Position numbers and translations under genes: made by a program | The notes under the pieces: generated by a model | The model's input: the letters and a program-made list of their open reading frames with translations, nothing else | What the model was told of the DNA's origin: nothing | Database searches by the model: none | NCBI RefSeq assembly: GCF_039555755.1 | Contig: NZ_CP154631.1 | Location: 3,162,001 to 3,226,000 of the forward strand | Direction: 5' to 3' | Source of the DNA: Pseudomonas sediminis | GTDB taxonomy: Bacteria; Pseudomonadota; Gammaproteobacteria; Pseudomonadales; Pseudomonadaceae | DNA: 64,000 nt | Part shown: positions 18,062-27,092 of the stretch, piece after piece | How the letters are laid out: each line of letters opens with the position of its first letter | Numbering within the stretch: the stretch's first letter is position 1

Positions 18062-18343
18062 TCAGTCCTGACGGCTGGTGACTTCCAGCAGGTGATAACC
18101 GAACTGAGTCTTGACCGGGCCTTGCACCACGCCGACCGGTGCGCTGAACACCACGGTGTCGAATTCCTTGACCATCTGGCCCGGGCCGAAGGAACCCAGA
18201 TCACCGCCGCTACGGCCGGACGGGCAGGAGGAGTTGTCGCGGGCCAGTTGGGCGAAATCGGCACCGCCCTCGATGGCGGCTTTCAGTTCGTTGCACTTGT
18301 CTTCGCTGGCAACCAGGATGTGGCGGGCAGTGGCGCGGGCCAT
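18062..18343 (-). CDS. Parvulin-type peptidyl-prolyl isomerase (PpiC-like)
   Basis: A 93-residue stand-alone parvulin that catalyses cis-trans isomerisation of peptidyl-proline bonds in the cytosol. It shows ARHILVASEDKCNELKAAI, ADFAQLARDNSSCPSGRSGG, LGSFGPGQMVKEFDTVVF and KTQFGYHLLEV, the standard rotamase motifs. Start at 18343, with GGAGGT directly upstream; the earlier in-frame ATG at 18400 is not needed. Size fits the PpiC/Par10 type. The symbol ppiC would be reasonable but is not proven. Confidence 0.9.
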   Translation of the reverse strand: MARATARHILVASEDKCNELKAAIEGGADFAQLARDNSSCPSGRSGGDLGSFGPGQMVKEFDTVVFSAPVGVVQGPVKTQFGYHLLEVTSRQD

Positions 18344-18510
18344 GGGAGTACCTCCTATCAATGAAGGTGCAGAGCCTAGCGCAATCGCCTCGACAAGCAA
18401 ACGGTCGGCCGTTCGTCCATCTGTCAGGAGCCGTTTCGGCGTCTGGCTTGTCCCATCTTCTGTAAGTGGGCATTTGCCCTGAACTCAGGCTTCACTGAGG
18501 AGACTTGCGG

Positions 18511-18852
18511 ATGAACACCCTGAGCATCGACGGTTGGCGCAAGGCCGACAATGACAGCAAATCCATCCCTATCGGCACTATGCAGTTCTATGTCAGCGAG
18601 GCGGAGCACTTGCGCCTGGAGCAGGCTGAGGAGCAATTGCAGCGCAGCGGCGTCCGGGACGCGATGATCGACGCAGACATGCAGACGTTGGAGCTGGTCA
18701 TGCCGGAGGGCTTCGGCCCACTGAGTGAATGCAAATGGCGCGTCTACATTGGCGGCGAAGAGGGGCGTGGCCAGTTTCATCTGGTCGGCTACAGCGCCGA
18801 AGATGGCTGCCTGATCTACAGCAACGCGGTAATGGTCGATCTATTGGGTTGA
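18511..18852 (+). CDS. Conserved hypothetical protein
   Basis: A 113-residue soluble acidic protein (MNTLSIDGWRKADNDSKSIP). AGGAGA eight bases upstream supports the ATG at 18511. The pattern EAEHLRLEQAEEQLQRSGVR then VYIGGEEGRGQFHLVGYS suggests a small alpha/beta fold, but I recognise no family and propose no role. Confidence 0.6.
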   Translation: MNTLSIDGWRKADNDSKSIPIGTMQFYVSEAEHLRLEQAEEQLQRSGVRDAMIDADMQTLELVMPEGFGPLSECKWRVYIGGEEGRGQFHLVGYSAEDGCLIYSNAVMVDLLG

Positions 18853-18987
18853 CCGCTATTGGCAAACCCTTGCCTCGGGGTGGCAAGTCCATGCCGCGAC
18901 GTCGTATGAAAGCCGCGTATTTACTGGTCTGCAGCGGCTGGCCCGGAATCTGCTATGCATCAGGCGAACGGATTTCGCGGAGGCCTC

Positions 18988-19437
18988 ATGACCAGTATCA
19001 ACAACAGCACGCCTGCCATGCTCAGCTACTACGGTAGCCAGCTCAACAATCGCTCGACTGCGACCAGCGGCGAAGCCAACGGTCAGGCCAGTCAGGATCC
19101 AGTTGCCGACTTGCGGCGTTTTGCCAAACAGGTGGTGGCGCGCAGTGAGGGTGGACTACTACGCGCGATGAATGGTGGCGCGGCGCAGGCCAGCAATACC
19201 GTGCAGCGCAGTGGCGACAGTCAGCCGACTAGGCCTTCGGTGATTCAATTGCCGGATGTGACGCAGCTCGATCGCGACGATGCCGCCAAGCTGCTGGCGC
19301 AGGTGCAGAAGATGGTGGATGCCGGCATGGATGGCAGCGTGCGCATCGCCGGTTACAACGGCGACCAGCAGACCGACTCGCTGGAAACCTACCGCCAGTG
19401 GCTGCAGGAAAAGGGCGGAGTCAGCATCTACGTCTGA
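18988..19437 (+). CDS. Hypothetical protein with a disordered N-terminus
   Basis: A 149-residue protein with a Ser/Asn/Gln-rich first half and a more ordered C-terminal part (LDRDDAAKLLAQVQKMVDAG ... DSLETYRQWLQEKGGVSIYV). CGGAGG upstream supports the ATG at 18988, 33 bases into the longest frame. No signal peptide or known motif. Function unknown. Confidence 0.6.
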   Translation: MTSINNSTPAMLSYYGSQLNNRSTATSGEANGQASQDPVADLRRFAKQVVARSEGGLLRAMNGGAAQASNTVQRSGDSQPTRPSVIQLPDVTQLDRDDAAKLLAQVQKMVDAGMDGSVRIAGYNGDQQTDSLETYRQWLQEKGGVSIYV

Positions 19438-19448
19438 TCCGCAGCCGT

Positions 19449-20489
19449 TCAGCCCAGAATGGGTTCTACGTCCTCTCGGGTGATCACCCGGTTACGCCCG
19501 GCGCGCTTGGCCGCGTAGGTGCGCCTGTCTGCCGCCAGCATCAGCTCGTCCAGTGATTGCCCATCTACCCCGAAACAGGCCACGCCAGCGCTCAACGTCA
19601 TGTGCAGCGTGGTTTCATCCACCGTCAGCGATTGCGCAACCAGGCGTTCGCGCAGGCTTTCGGCGATTTCCCGAGCTTGCGCTGCCTTGCTGCCTGGCAG
19701 CAGCACCGCAAATTCCTCACCGCCCAGGCGACAGAACAGATCATTGACCCGTAAACGCTGCGCCAGCACCTTGGCGAAGTGAACCAGGGCACGGTCACCG
19801 ACTTCGTGGCCAAAGCGGTCGTTGATCTGCTTGAAGTGGTCGATATCGACGAATACCAGCGAAAGCGGCGTGCCATTGCGCAACGCATGGGCACGCTCAC
19901 GCTCGAATACCTCGGCCAGCTTCAGGCGGTTTGGCTGGCTGGTCAGAGAGCCGGTGGTCGCCTGCTCGGTCAGGCGCTGCTCATTGAGCAGGCGGCTGCG
20001 CTCGTAGATGTGCGCGAAAATCATCACCGCCAAGCTGGCGAGGCCGAGATTGGCGATGATCTCGACGTTTTGCAGCAATTCATCGGACGAAAACCGCTGA
20101 CTGAAGACGAACAGGCCGACACCGACGAACACGATCGAGCCGTACATCCCCAGGCGCAACCCCAGTAATAGATAGCAGATGATCGGAATTGTCTGGATCC
20201 AGGCGAACACCGCGAAGGTAGTGGTGGTCTGAGACAGCGCCACAATCATGATGCTGAAGAACGGCAGCAGGTAAATTGCGGTCAATAGCTGCAGGTTGCG
20301 TGTTTTATCGATGATGGTCAGCAAATACAGCGACACCGCGGCGTAGCCGATCTCCAGACCGGCCAACAGCCAGTTGTCGTGCAACAGATTGACGACCGAG
20401 AAGAACAAACCGCCGCTCAAGGTGATCCCTAGCAAGGCTTTAAGGACCAGGCGGCGATGTTGTTCGTTCTTGGCGAAGTAACCGGGCAT
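19449..20489 (-). CDS. Membrane-bound diguanylate cyclase (GGEEF)
   Basis: A 346-residue protein with six N-terminal membrane helices (about residues 15-165) and a C-terminal GGDEF domain. The domain has FVDIDHFKQINDRFGHEVGD and the active site RLGGEEFAVLLPG; the NDLFCRLGGEEF segment lacks a clear RxxD inhibitory site. One departure is the domain entry, which reads SLTSQPNRLKLAEVFE instead of the common D-LTGLxNRR, so the first motif is weak. It should make c-di-GMP. It ends 12 bases from the convergent hypothetical gene. Confidence 0.92.
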   Translation of the reverse strand: MPGYFAKNEQHRRLVLKALLGITLSGGLFFSVVNLLHDNWLLAGLEIGYAAVSLYLLTIIDKTRNLQLLTAIYLLPFFSIMIVALSQTTTTFAVFAWIQTIPIICYLLLGLRLGMYGSIVFVGVGLFVFSQRFSSDELLQNVEIIANLGLASLAVMIFAHIYERSRLLNEQRLTEQATTGSLTSQPNRLKLAEVFERERAHALRNGTPLSLVFVDIDHFKQINDRFGHEVGDRALVHFAKVLAQRLRVNDLFCRLGGEEFAVLLPGSKAAQAREIAESLRERLVAQSLTVDETTLHMTLSAGVACFGVDGQSLDELMLAADRRTYAAKRAGRNRVITREDVEPILG

Positions 20490-20674
20490 TAGTGTTCTCA
20501 GGCGGGAGAGGCGAGTGCATAAGTTGTGTGATGACGATAGATGGCGTCATGCAGGAACCCTGCCGTTCGGCCGCGATGCCAATGTACGCGGGCGTTCGAT
20601 GGGATCAGGAAACCGGCCATGACCCTGCGCCGGGAATTGCGTCAGAATCACGACGTTAGTTGGGAGAAGGCTGT

Positions 20675-21535
20675 ATGACAACAACAATGAGCAAATGGGG
20701 AAGGCAAGGCTGCCTGCTGGCGCTGCTGTTGATGGGGATTGCGGGCACGGCTCAGGCGGCTGAGGACCTTGAGCTGATCGAGACGATCAACAGCTATCGC
20801 AGCGAGGTGCAACGCTGCGGCGTGCAGGCCTCCGAGCCATTGCCACCGTTGACCAACGATCCACGCCTGATCCTGCCTGCCAACGGCACTGCGGACCTGC
20901 AGGATTCGCTGAGCGCGGCCGGTTACCCGTTGGTCAACGTACAGGCCATCACGCTCTCCGGCCCGCGCAATGCGCAGGCTGCCATGCAGGCCTTGAGCGA
21001 GAGCTTCTGTCGCGTGATGCTCGACCCTCAGTTCATCGATATCGGCGTCAGTCAGCAGGATCGCGACTGGCGCATCGTACTGGCTCGGCCGCTGCTCAGT
21101 GGGCGGCTGCAAACATGGCAGACCGAGGGGGAAAGTCTGCTCCTGCTGATCAACTCCGCTCGCGCCGAGGCGCGCCAGTGCGGTGACCAGGCCTTTGCCG
21201 CTACTACGCCGCTGGTATGGAGCGACGAACTGGGCAGCGCCGCCGAGAGCCATAGCCGGGCCATGGCCAATGGCAATTTCTTCGCTCATCAGGGGCGTGA
21301 CGGCCTCACGCCGGGTGACCGCGCGGAGCTGGCGGGTTACAGCGGTACCAAGGTCGGCGAGAACATCGCCGCAGCGCTGGATACCACCGCCAAGGTGGTC
21401 GAGGGCTGGCTGGCCAGCTCCGGGCACTGCGCCAACATCATGAACCCGGAGTTCAGCGAGCTAGGCGCTGCCTATGCCAACGACCCGCAGAGCGATGCTG
21501 GCATCTATTGGACGGCGCTGTTCGGCGGGCAATGA
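20675..21535 (+). CDS. Secreted CAP-domain (SCP/PR1-like) protein
   Basis: Exported protein of 286 residues with a signal peptide ending near TAQAAED. The C-terminal 130 residues form a CAP domain: LLLLINSARAEARQCGD, LGSAAESHSRAMANGNFFAH (the conserved AxxHSxxMA-type helix), GENIAAALDT and GHCANIMNPEFSELGAAYA. The N-terminal part (ELIETINSYRSEVQRCG) looks like a second, degenerate CAP unit. Bacterial CAP proteins are extracytoplasmic and mostly uncharacterised. Start at 20675 by GGAGAAGG upstream; an in-frame TTG at 20660 is less likely. Confidence 0.87.
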   Translation: MTTTMSKWGRQGCLLALLLMGIAGTAQAAEDLELIETINSYRSEVQRCGVQASEPLPPLTNDPRLILPANGTADLQDSLSAAGYPLVNVQAITLSGPRNAQAAMQALSESFCRVMLDPQFIDIGVSQQDRDWRIVLARPLLSGRLQTWQTEGESLLLLINSARAEARQCGDQAFAATTPLVWSDELGSAAESHSRAMANGNFFAHQGRDGLTPGDRAELAGYSGTKVGENIAAALDTTAKVVEGWLASSGHCANIMNPEFSELGAAYANDPQSDAGIYWTALFGGQ

Positions 21536-21548
21536 GCGAGCGCCTGCG

Positions 21549-22136
21549 TCAGGCGACGCCGAACACCTGGGCGAGGTGCTGCTCGTAGCGCGCCACGTCC
21601 TGCTCGATGGCCGGTACTTTCATCACATCATTGCAGATGAAGGTGGGCAGGCCAGTCATGCCGAGGAATTCGTTGGCCTTGTGGAAGGGGAAGTACACCG
21701 CGTCCACGCCTTTGCCTTCGAAGAAATCGGTCGGGTCCTCGAAGGCCTGCACTGGGGCGTTCCAGGTCAGCGACAGCATGTACTGCTTGCCCTGGATGAG
21801 CCCGCCGCTGCCGTACTTCTGCGAGGCGTCGGAGCGCGTACGCCCGTCGTTGGCATAGAGGCTGCCGTGACCGGCGGTGAACACCTCGTCGAGGTACTTC
21901 TTCACCGTCCAGGGAGCGCCCATCCACCAGCCGGGCATCTGGTAGATCACCACATCGGCCCAGAGAAATTTCTGCACTTCTTCTTCGACGTCGTAGCCGC
22001 CGTCGATAAAGGTGGTCTTGACGTCGAATCCGGCGCGGTCGAGGAAGGCCACTGCTGCGTCATGCAGGGTGGTGTTGTACTGGCCGTGGGAATGGGCGAA
22101 CGCTTTGCCGCCGTTGAGCAGGAGGATCTTTTTCAT
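21549..22136 (-). CDS. mdaB: NAD(P)H quinone oxidoreductase MdaB
   Basis: Flavodoxin-like cytosolic quinone reductase of 195 residues, expected to reduce quinones to quinols by two electrons and so limit oxidative stress. MKKILLLNGGKAFAHSHGQY is the family N-terminus with the flavin phosphate loop; YQMPGWWMGAPWTVKKYLDE and YMLSLTWNAPVQAFED are diagnostic of MdaB. Length equals the family norm. It is divergent from a quinol monooxygenase of the YgiN type, the partner found next to mdaB in enterobacteria, which supports the assignment. Confidence 0.93.
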   Translation of the reverse strand: MKKILLLNGGKAFAHSHGQYNTTLHDAAVAFLDRAGFDVKTTFIDGGYDVEEEVQKFLWADVVIYQMPGWWMGAPWTVKKYLDEVFTAGHGSLYANDGRTRSDASQKYGSGGLIQGKQYMLSLTWNAPVQAFEDPTDFFEGKGVDAVYFPFHKANEFLGMTGLPTFICNDVMKVPAIEQDVARYEQHLAQVFGVA

Positions 22137-22291
22137 GGTGTTTCTCCAAAAAATGTGGCTGCAGGTTATCCAGCCCTGCGCGTGCGAAACACCGCGAAAC
22201 GGTCAAATTATTGTTGACTGAAAATCATGAAAGGCTCGCTGAATGCTGCGCTAAGGTGAGGCATCTTCCCCACATCGAGGCGCCTGCACCC

Positions 22292-22600
22292 ATGTACGGC
22301 TTTATCCTTCACGCGCACACCCATCCCGAGCAGGCCGAGGCCTTCGAGCAACTGTTTCGCGCCTATGTCGAACCCAGTCGCACCGAGCCTGGCTGCATCG
22401 AATACCACATGCTGCGCGATGCACAGGACCCGACCCTGTTCATCTTCTACGAGGTGTGGGCATCGCGGGAGGCGCTAGCCGAGCACACGGCGTTGCCACA
22501 CATGCGCGCGTTTCACGACAAGCGCATGGACTACCTGAGACGTGATTTCGACATTCGCGAGATCGAGATGCTCAGCCCGGCGAGTGCAGCGCGGGCCTAG
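22292..22600 (+). CDS. Antibiotic-biosynthesis-monooxygenase-fold protein (YgiN-like)
   Basis: A 102-residue ferredoxin-like ABM-domain protein; YgiN of E. coli is a quinol monooxygenase working with MdaB in a quinone redox cycle. The sequence has MYGFILHAHTHPEQAEAFEQ, EPGCIEYHMLRDAQDPTLFI and FYEVWASREALAEHTALPHM, all typical. Translation from 22292 gives the normal length; the upstream part of the frame is non-coding. It is divergent from mdaB with about 155 bases between starts, so both may share a regulated promoter region. Confidence 0.85.
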   Translation: MYGFILHAHTHPEQAEAFEQLFRAYVEPSRTEPGCIEYHMLRDAQDPTLFIFYEVWASREALAEHTALPHMRAFHDKRMDYLRRDFDIREIEMLSPASAARA

Positions 22601-22610
22601 TTCGCGATCC

Positions 22611-22671
22611 GTGGGAGCCAGCTTGCTGGCGATAGTTGTGGTGGCCAGGATTGCATCCGGGCCACCACAAC
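22611..22671. repeat. REP-type hairpin and second inverted repeat
   Basis: GTGGGAGCCAGCTTGCTGGC at 22611-22630 is the pseudomonad REP sequence form, folding as GCCAGC-TT-GCTGGC. It is followed by 12-base arms GTTGTGGTGGCC (22635-22646) and GGCCACCACAAC (22660-22671). Both lie between convergent genes and may end transcription from both sides. Confidence 0.8.
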
Positions 22672-22685
22672 AGGCGAGGCTGGGC

Positions 22686-24695
22686 TCAGTGGCTGTAACC
22701 CGGCTTCTGGCGAATGGTCTTGAGCAGGTCGTCGGGTGAAATGTGCCCGACCACCTGGGTCGCCGCGCTGCCCGGTTGCGGCAGGTCGAGAATGTGGCCC
22801 TTCATCTTGCCGATCACGTGCATCTCACACGGCTTGCAGTCGAACTTCAGGGTCAGCACTTCATCGCCATGTACCAGCTGCATCGGTGCGACCTTGGTCT
22901 TCACGCCGGTTACACCCTTGGCCTGTTTCGGACACAGGTTGAAGGAGAAGCGCAGGCAGTGCTTGGTGATCATCACCGGCACTTCGCCTTCTTCTTCGTG
23001 CGCCTCGTAGGCAGCGTCGATCAGTTGCACGCCGTGGCGGTGGTAGAAGTCGCGGGCCTTCTGGTTGTAAACGTTGGCCAGGAACGACAGGTGCGATTCC
23101 GGGTACACCGGCGCTGGGTCGGTCTCGGCCTTGCGGCCGCCACGTGGATGGGCAGCGATGCGCGCTTCGGTGAGTGCTTCGATGGCGTCGCGGCGCAGTG
23201 CCTTGAGCTGCGAGTTGGGCACGAAGAACGCTTGCGGCGCATCCAGCGTCACGCTTTGGGCGTGGTAGATGGTGGTGCCGAGCTGGGTGAGCAGGTCACG
23301 CAGGCCATCGAGTGCCTGTCCCGGCTTGTTGGCCACACCGAACGGGCCGGGCAGGGCGACGTCAACACTGATGCCCTCTTCGCTGGTGGCGGTGAGCTTG
23401 AGGGCGTCTTCACGCAGCTCGGTCTTCCAGCTCACGCCAATACGGCGCTCGGCGCTGGTGCGTTGCAGCGCCTGCTGCCAGTTGTGGTCGAGGTTGCGCG
23501 AGAGCGGATGATTCGGGCGCAAGCGGAACAGGCCTTCGGGCATCTCGTTGGGCTCGACGCGGTAGCGGTAGCGCTTCTCGCCGTCTTCCTCGAACTCACC
23601 TTTGAGTTCAGCGATATTGGCGCGGAAACCCACCACCTCGCGCTTGACCAGCACGTTGAGGCCGTCGCCGTTGGACAGCGGCTCATGGGTAACGGCGATC
23701 AGGTCGCGCTTGTTCACCTTCTCCACGCTGCCGACCAGCAGGCCGGTAAAGGTGGGCGAATCGAAGGCGCCGATATCCACCTTGCGCTCAGTGACGAAGT
23801 AGTCGGTGCTGCCACGGTGGAAGGTCTTGTCCGGATCGGGCACGAAGAAGTGCGCGGTACGGCCGCTGGAGGCGCGAGCGAGGTCCGGGCGGTCTTCGAG
23901 AATGGCGTCAAGCTCGCGGCGGTAGTGGGCGGTGATGTTCTTCACGTAGGCCACGTCCTTGTAGCGGCCCTCGATCTTGAACGAGCGCACGCCAGCCTCG
24001 ACCAGGGCGCGCAGGTTGGCGCTCTGGTTGTTGTCCTTCATCGACAGCAGGTGTTTTTCATAGGCGATTACGCCGCCTTTTTCATCCTTGAGGGTGTAGG
24101 GCAGGCGGCAGGCCTGCGAGCAGTCGCCACGGTTGGCGCTGCGCCCGGTCTGCGCGTGGGAGATGTTGCACTGGCCGGAGAAGGCCACGCATAGCGCGCC
24201 GTGGATGAAGAACTCGATGGCGGCATCGGTGGCATCGGCGATCTGACGGATTTCCTGCAGGTTCAGCTCGCGTGCCAGTACCAGTTGGGAGAAACCGGCC
24301 TGGTCGAGAAACTTGGCCCGTGCCAGGGTGCGAATGTCGGTCTGGGTGCTGGCGTGCAGCTCGATGGGCGGAATATCCAGCTCCATCACCCCCATGTCTT
24401 GCACGATCAGCGCATCCACGCCTGCGTCGTAGAGCTGGTGGATCAGCGTACGTACCTGCTCCAGCTCGTCGTCGTGGAAGATGGTGTTGAGCGTGGTGAA
24501 CACCCGTGCATGGTAGCGCCGGGCGAACTCCACCAGCTTGGCGATCTCGCTCACCTCGTTGCAGGCGTTGTGCCGCGCGCCGTAGCTCGGGCCGCCGATA
24601 TAGATGGCGTCGGCGCCATGCAGAATGGCCTCGCGGGCGATTTCGACGTCACGCGCAGGGCTGAGCAGTTCCAGGTGGTTCTTGGGCAAGGACAT
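22686..24695 (-). CDS. rlhA: Peptidase U32-family 23S rRNA hydroxylation protein (RlhA/YdcP)
   Basis: Protein of 669 residues of the U32 family; the E. coli homologue RlhA (YdcP) is needed for hydroxylation of C2501 in 23S rRNA. The N-terminal part has LELLSPARDVEIAREAILHG, ADAIYIGGPSYGARHNACNE and FIHGALCVAFSGQCNISHAQ, followed by the cysteine-bearing RSANRGDCSQACRLPY, which matches the conserved Cys cluster (probable iron-sulfur site). The C-terminal region has further cysteines (CLRFSFNLCPKQAKG, KFDCKPCEMH). Length fits RlhA rather than the short U32 proteins. The symbol is by family similarity. Confidence 0.88.
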   Translation of the reverse strand: MSLPKNHLELLSPARDVEIAREAILHGADAIYIGGPSYGARHNACNEVSEIAKLVEFARRYHARVFTTLNTIFHDDELEQVRTLIHQLYDAGVDALIVQDMGVMELDIPPIELHASTQTDIRTLARAKFLDQAGFSQLVLARELNLQEIRQIADATDAAIEFFIHGALCVAFSGQCNISHAQTGRSANRGDCSQACRLPYTLKDEKGGVIAYEKHLLSMKDNNQSANLRALVEAGVRSFKIEGRYKDVAYVKNITAHYRRELDAILEDRPDLARASSGRTAHFFVPDPDKTFHRGSTDYFVTERKVDIGAFDSPTFTGLLVGSVEKVNKRDLIAVTHEPLSNGDGLNVLVKREVVGFRANIAELKGEFEEDGEKRYRYRVEPNEMPEGLFRLRPNHPLSRNLDHNWQQALQRTSAERRIGVSWKTELREDALKLTATSEEGISVDVALPGPFGVANKPGQALDGLRDLLTQLGTTIYHAQSVTLDAPQAFFVPNSQLKALRRDAIEALTEARIAAHPRGGRKAETDPAPVYPESHLSFLANVYNQKARDFYHRHGVQLIDAAYEAHEEEGEVPVMITKHCLRFSFNLCPKQAKGVTGVKTKVAPMQLVHGDEVLTLKFDCKPCEMHVIGKMKGHILDLPQPGSAATQVVGHISPDDLLKTIRQKPGYSH

Positions 24696-24841
24696 GGTGT
24701 TTTCTTTTATCAGGCTGGCACACGGGCAAGGCGCGCATTGTACCGGGCTGTGGCCCGCTGGGCACTCACCAGATGCCGGACGGCTGGCAATACGTGCCGA
24801 TGCAGGTACAGTAGCGGCCTTTTTCAGGCGGAGGCGTGGCG

Positions 24842-25486
24842 ATGGACAACAGAGGGTTGGAGAAGCTCGATCAGTGGCTGCTCAAGTACGGCAACGATGA
24901 CTCGATCCTCTCTGCCAGCGAACTGGACGGCTTCTTCGCCGCCATCGTCTCCGCCCCGCGCCAGGTTGCGCCTGCCATCTGGTATTCGGCGATCTGGGCT
25001 GACCAGCCGCCGCAGTGGCCGAGTGACAAGGATGGCGAACGTTTCATGAAACTGGCCGTCGAGCTGATGAGCGAGGCCGCCTACATGCTCGCCGAAGAGC
25101 CGGACGACTACGAAGCGATCTTCCTGGCCGACAACAACGGCAAGGGCGAGAAGCTGATCGTCTCCGAATGGTGCGCGGGTTACCTGCGTGGTGCGGCGGT
25201 GGCCGGCTGGCTCGATGCATCGCTGCCGGAGTCGGTGGCGGCAGCTCTGGCGCTGATCACCCTGCATGGCGATGAAAGCGGCAGCGCGACGCTCAAGGCC
25301 ATGACCGACGCCGAGTACGACGCCAGTACGGCGTTGCTCGAACCCGCCGCCGTCGAGCTTTTCCAGTATTGGCAGGATAACCTGGACCCGCTGCTGCCGG
25401 TGCGCCGCGAGGAGGCTAAAGTCGGGCGTAACGACCCCTGCACCTGCGGCAGTGGCAAGAAGTACAAGCAGTGCTGCATGCGCTGA
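24842..25486 (+). CDS. YecA/UPF0149-family protein with SEC-C motif
   Basis: A 214-residue protein: an N-terminal UPF0149 domain ([51 protein letters not shown]) followed by a C-terminal zinc-binding SEC-C motif, [20 protein letters not shown]. The SEC-C motif is the same as at the SecA C-terminus and binds zinc; its role in YecA proteins may involve ribosome or nascent-chain contact. ATG at 24842 is preceded by GGCGGAGG; a GTG at 24836 is the alternative. Confidence 0.9.
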   Translation: MDNRGLEKLDQWLLKYGNDDSILSASELDGFFAAIVSAPRQVAPAIWYSAIWADQPPQWPSDKDGERFMKLAVELMSEAAYMLAEEPDDYEAIFLADNNGKGEKLIVSEWCAGYLRGAAVAGWLDASLPESVAAALALITLHGDESGSATLKAMTDAEYDASTALLEPAAVELFQYWQDNLDPLLPVRREEAKVGRNDPCTCGSGKKYKQCCMR

Positions 25487-25512
25487 GTCGTGACCCGGGG
25501 CACGGGCCCCGC

Positions 25513-25693
25513 GAAAACGAGGCGAGTTGGCCAGGCGCAGTACCTTGGCAGCGATGACCGGGGCGTGCTCGATATTGCGCGCCACGCTTTCCAGGCTCGA
25601 AGACGGGTTGTCGAACTGTTGAATCAGCTCCTGCGCGACCTTCGGAATGCTGGGCAGGGTGTGCAGTCGAGCGAACAGACTTTCTATATCCAT
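25513..25693 (-). pseudogene. HDOD-domain gene remnant (5' end only)
   Basis: The minus strand from the ATG at 25691-25693 encodes a good HDOD N-terminus: LFARLHTLPSIPKVAQELIQ, DNPSSSLESVARNIEHAPVI and AAKVLRLANSPRF. After about residue 60 the similarity stops, exactly where the conserved domain should go on, and the frame continues antisense into the intact yecA-like gene. This is therefore a truncated copy of a signalling gene, with its 3' part lost by deletion next to yecA. It has no obvious RNA-protected function. Confidence 0.8.
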
Positions 25694-26080
25694 GGCAACT
25701 CCGATAGGGAAGAACGCTGCAGTTGCGTTGGATGAGAAATAGCTCTCTGAGCACAGCTGTGCCTAACGCCTCAGCCAGTCCCATAGTTGCTATTTAGAGC
25801 CTTTTCCATGGGGGGTACCAGTCTGAAATACCCGCCCCGAGGGGTAATGCTGTTCACATAAGCAATGGTCGGACGCGATTAGTCACCTCGCCCCTTTGGG
25901 GAGAGGGTTAGGGCGGGCCGCGTTCGGCGAGGGGGAAACTGGCAGTTTTGCGGTGTTCTCAGCCCTCTCCCCCAACCCCTCTCCACTAGGCGTGCCCCCA
26001 ATAAATGGGAGAGGGGGCCAAACGTGTGCAACTTTAAGTGAATAACATTCCGCCCCGAGGGGCGGTTTTTCGACGATGCG
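25694..26080. other. Intergenic stretch with GC-rich imperfect repeats
   Basis: About 390 bases without a supported gene. It contains oppositely oriented versions of a CCCTCTCCCC-type motif (GGGGAGAGGGTTAGGGCGGG near 25907 and CCCTCTCCCCCAACCCCTCT near 25964), a dispersed pattern common between pseudomonad genes. It could fold into a long imperfect hairpin. Confidence 0.55.
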
Positions 26081-26428
26081 TCAGGCGAACACGAAGTACT
26101 TGCGCACCGTTTCCACCACTTCCCAGGTGCCTTTCATACAAGGCTCGACCACGAAGATGTCGCCGGCCCTGAGGTGGATCGGCTCCATGCCGTCCGGGGT
26201 GATGATGCAGTAGCCTTCCTGGAAGTGGCAGTACTCCCACTTCACGTAATCCACGCGCCATTTGCCGGGTGTGCAGATCCAGGTGCCCATGATCTTGCTT
26301 CCATCTTCGGAGGTGTAGGCATTGAGGTTGACGGTGTGCGGGTCACCTTCGATGCGCTCCCACTTGCAGGCATCGACGACGGGCATCGGCTGGGTATCGC
26401 GCAGAACGGTGATCGGTTTGTTGGTCAT
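26081..26428 (-). CDS. Cupin-domain protein (DUF861/cupin_3)
   Basis: A 115-residue single-domain cupin. WERIEGDPHTVNLNAYTSED, GKWRVDYVKWEYCHFQEGYC, IITPDGMEPIHLRAGDIFVV and CMKGTWEVVETVRKYFV match the (S)-ureidoglycine aminohydrolase-like cupin_3 group, small beta-barrels of mostly unknown substrate. ATG at 26428 gives the compact domain; the longer frame to 26599 crosses a terminator and is rejected. Substrate unknown. Confidence 0.85.
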   Translation of the reverse strand: MTNKPITVLRDTQPMPVVDACKWERIEGDPHTVNLNAYTSEDGSKIMGTWICTPGKWRVDYVKWEYCHFQEGYCIITPDGMEPIHLRAGDIFVVEPCMKGTWEVVETVRKYFVFA

Positions 26429-26554
26429 GGGGCGCTCCGGTGAGTGATCAAAGTGGCGTTCACCATAGAGCGGGGGCGGGGCGGTCGATTGCCTGGGGTC
26501 GACACGGGGCTGCTCATTCGCGCAGTGCGCGGGGCTTTCTATTCCTGAAAAAAC

Positions 26555-26581
26555 CAAGGCCGGTTTATCAGGCCGGCCTTG
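26555..26581 (-). terminator. Rho-independent terminator
   Basis: Arms CAAGGCCGG / CCGGCCTTG, followed on the minus strand by GGTTTTTTC. It ends the transcript of the small exported protein gene just upstream of the cupin gene. Confidence 0.87.
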
Positions 26582-26639
26582 TGGGGCTGCGCGTTCCATC
26601 GAGTCATTCGACGTTCTCGATCAGTTCATCAGGAAGGTA

Positions 26640-26807
26640 TCAGGCGGTGCGGCTTTCGATCAGACGATCGGAGCCACCTTCAGCGACGCGGTTCTGGATC
26701 AGACGATCAGAGCCACCTTCGGCGACTACAGGTTGGGCGGAGGAGGCGGCGAATACGTTGGCTGCCAGTACGGAGAAAGCGAAGCTGAGGATGAGTTGGC
26801 GTTTCAT
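26640..26807 (-). CDS. Small exported protein with AEGGSDRLI repeats
   Basis: A 55-residue protein: signal peptide MKRQLILSFAFSVLAANVFA, then a mature part of 35 residues that is almost entirely two copies of VAEGGSDRLI (with -QNR and -ESR tails). Similar short tandem AEGG-repeat proteins occur in several pseudomonads, often in multiple copies; their role is not established. Start at 26807 chosen by the signal peptide; the frame upstream to 26900 is not supported. Confidence 0.75.
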   Translation of the reverse strand: MKRQLILSFAFSVLAANVFAASSAQPVVAEGGSDRLIQNRVAEGGSDRLIESRTA

Positions 26808-27092
26808 GATGTTTTGCTCCAGCGGTGTTGTGGTTGGGTATGGAGCAGATGTTACGCACTGGATTTTTTCAGAGAACTTCATTGGCATGATGGTGAACAT
26901 CGATGCCGCTGATAGCTGGTGAAATCCACGGAATACAAAGCCTCCAGCTGTTTCGTGAGCGTCGCTGGGGCCCGTTCATGGTGAGCGTCGGGCTCGACCA
27001 GACCGCCGGCATAGCAACGGCAGCGATAGTGATTTTGCCCATTCGCGGCCTGAGCTATGATGCGCGCCCTTCGTCCTTGCGCCCCTGTCATC

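Noticed and set aside
19449..20489. c-di-GMP genes in the first 20 kb as one functional cluster
   Set aside because: Four GGDEF genes occur, but they are separated by unrelated genes with no shared operon or site, so I treat them as independent.
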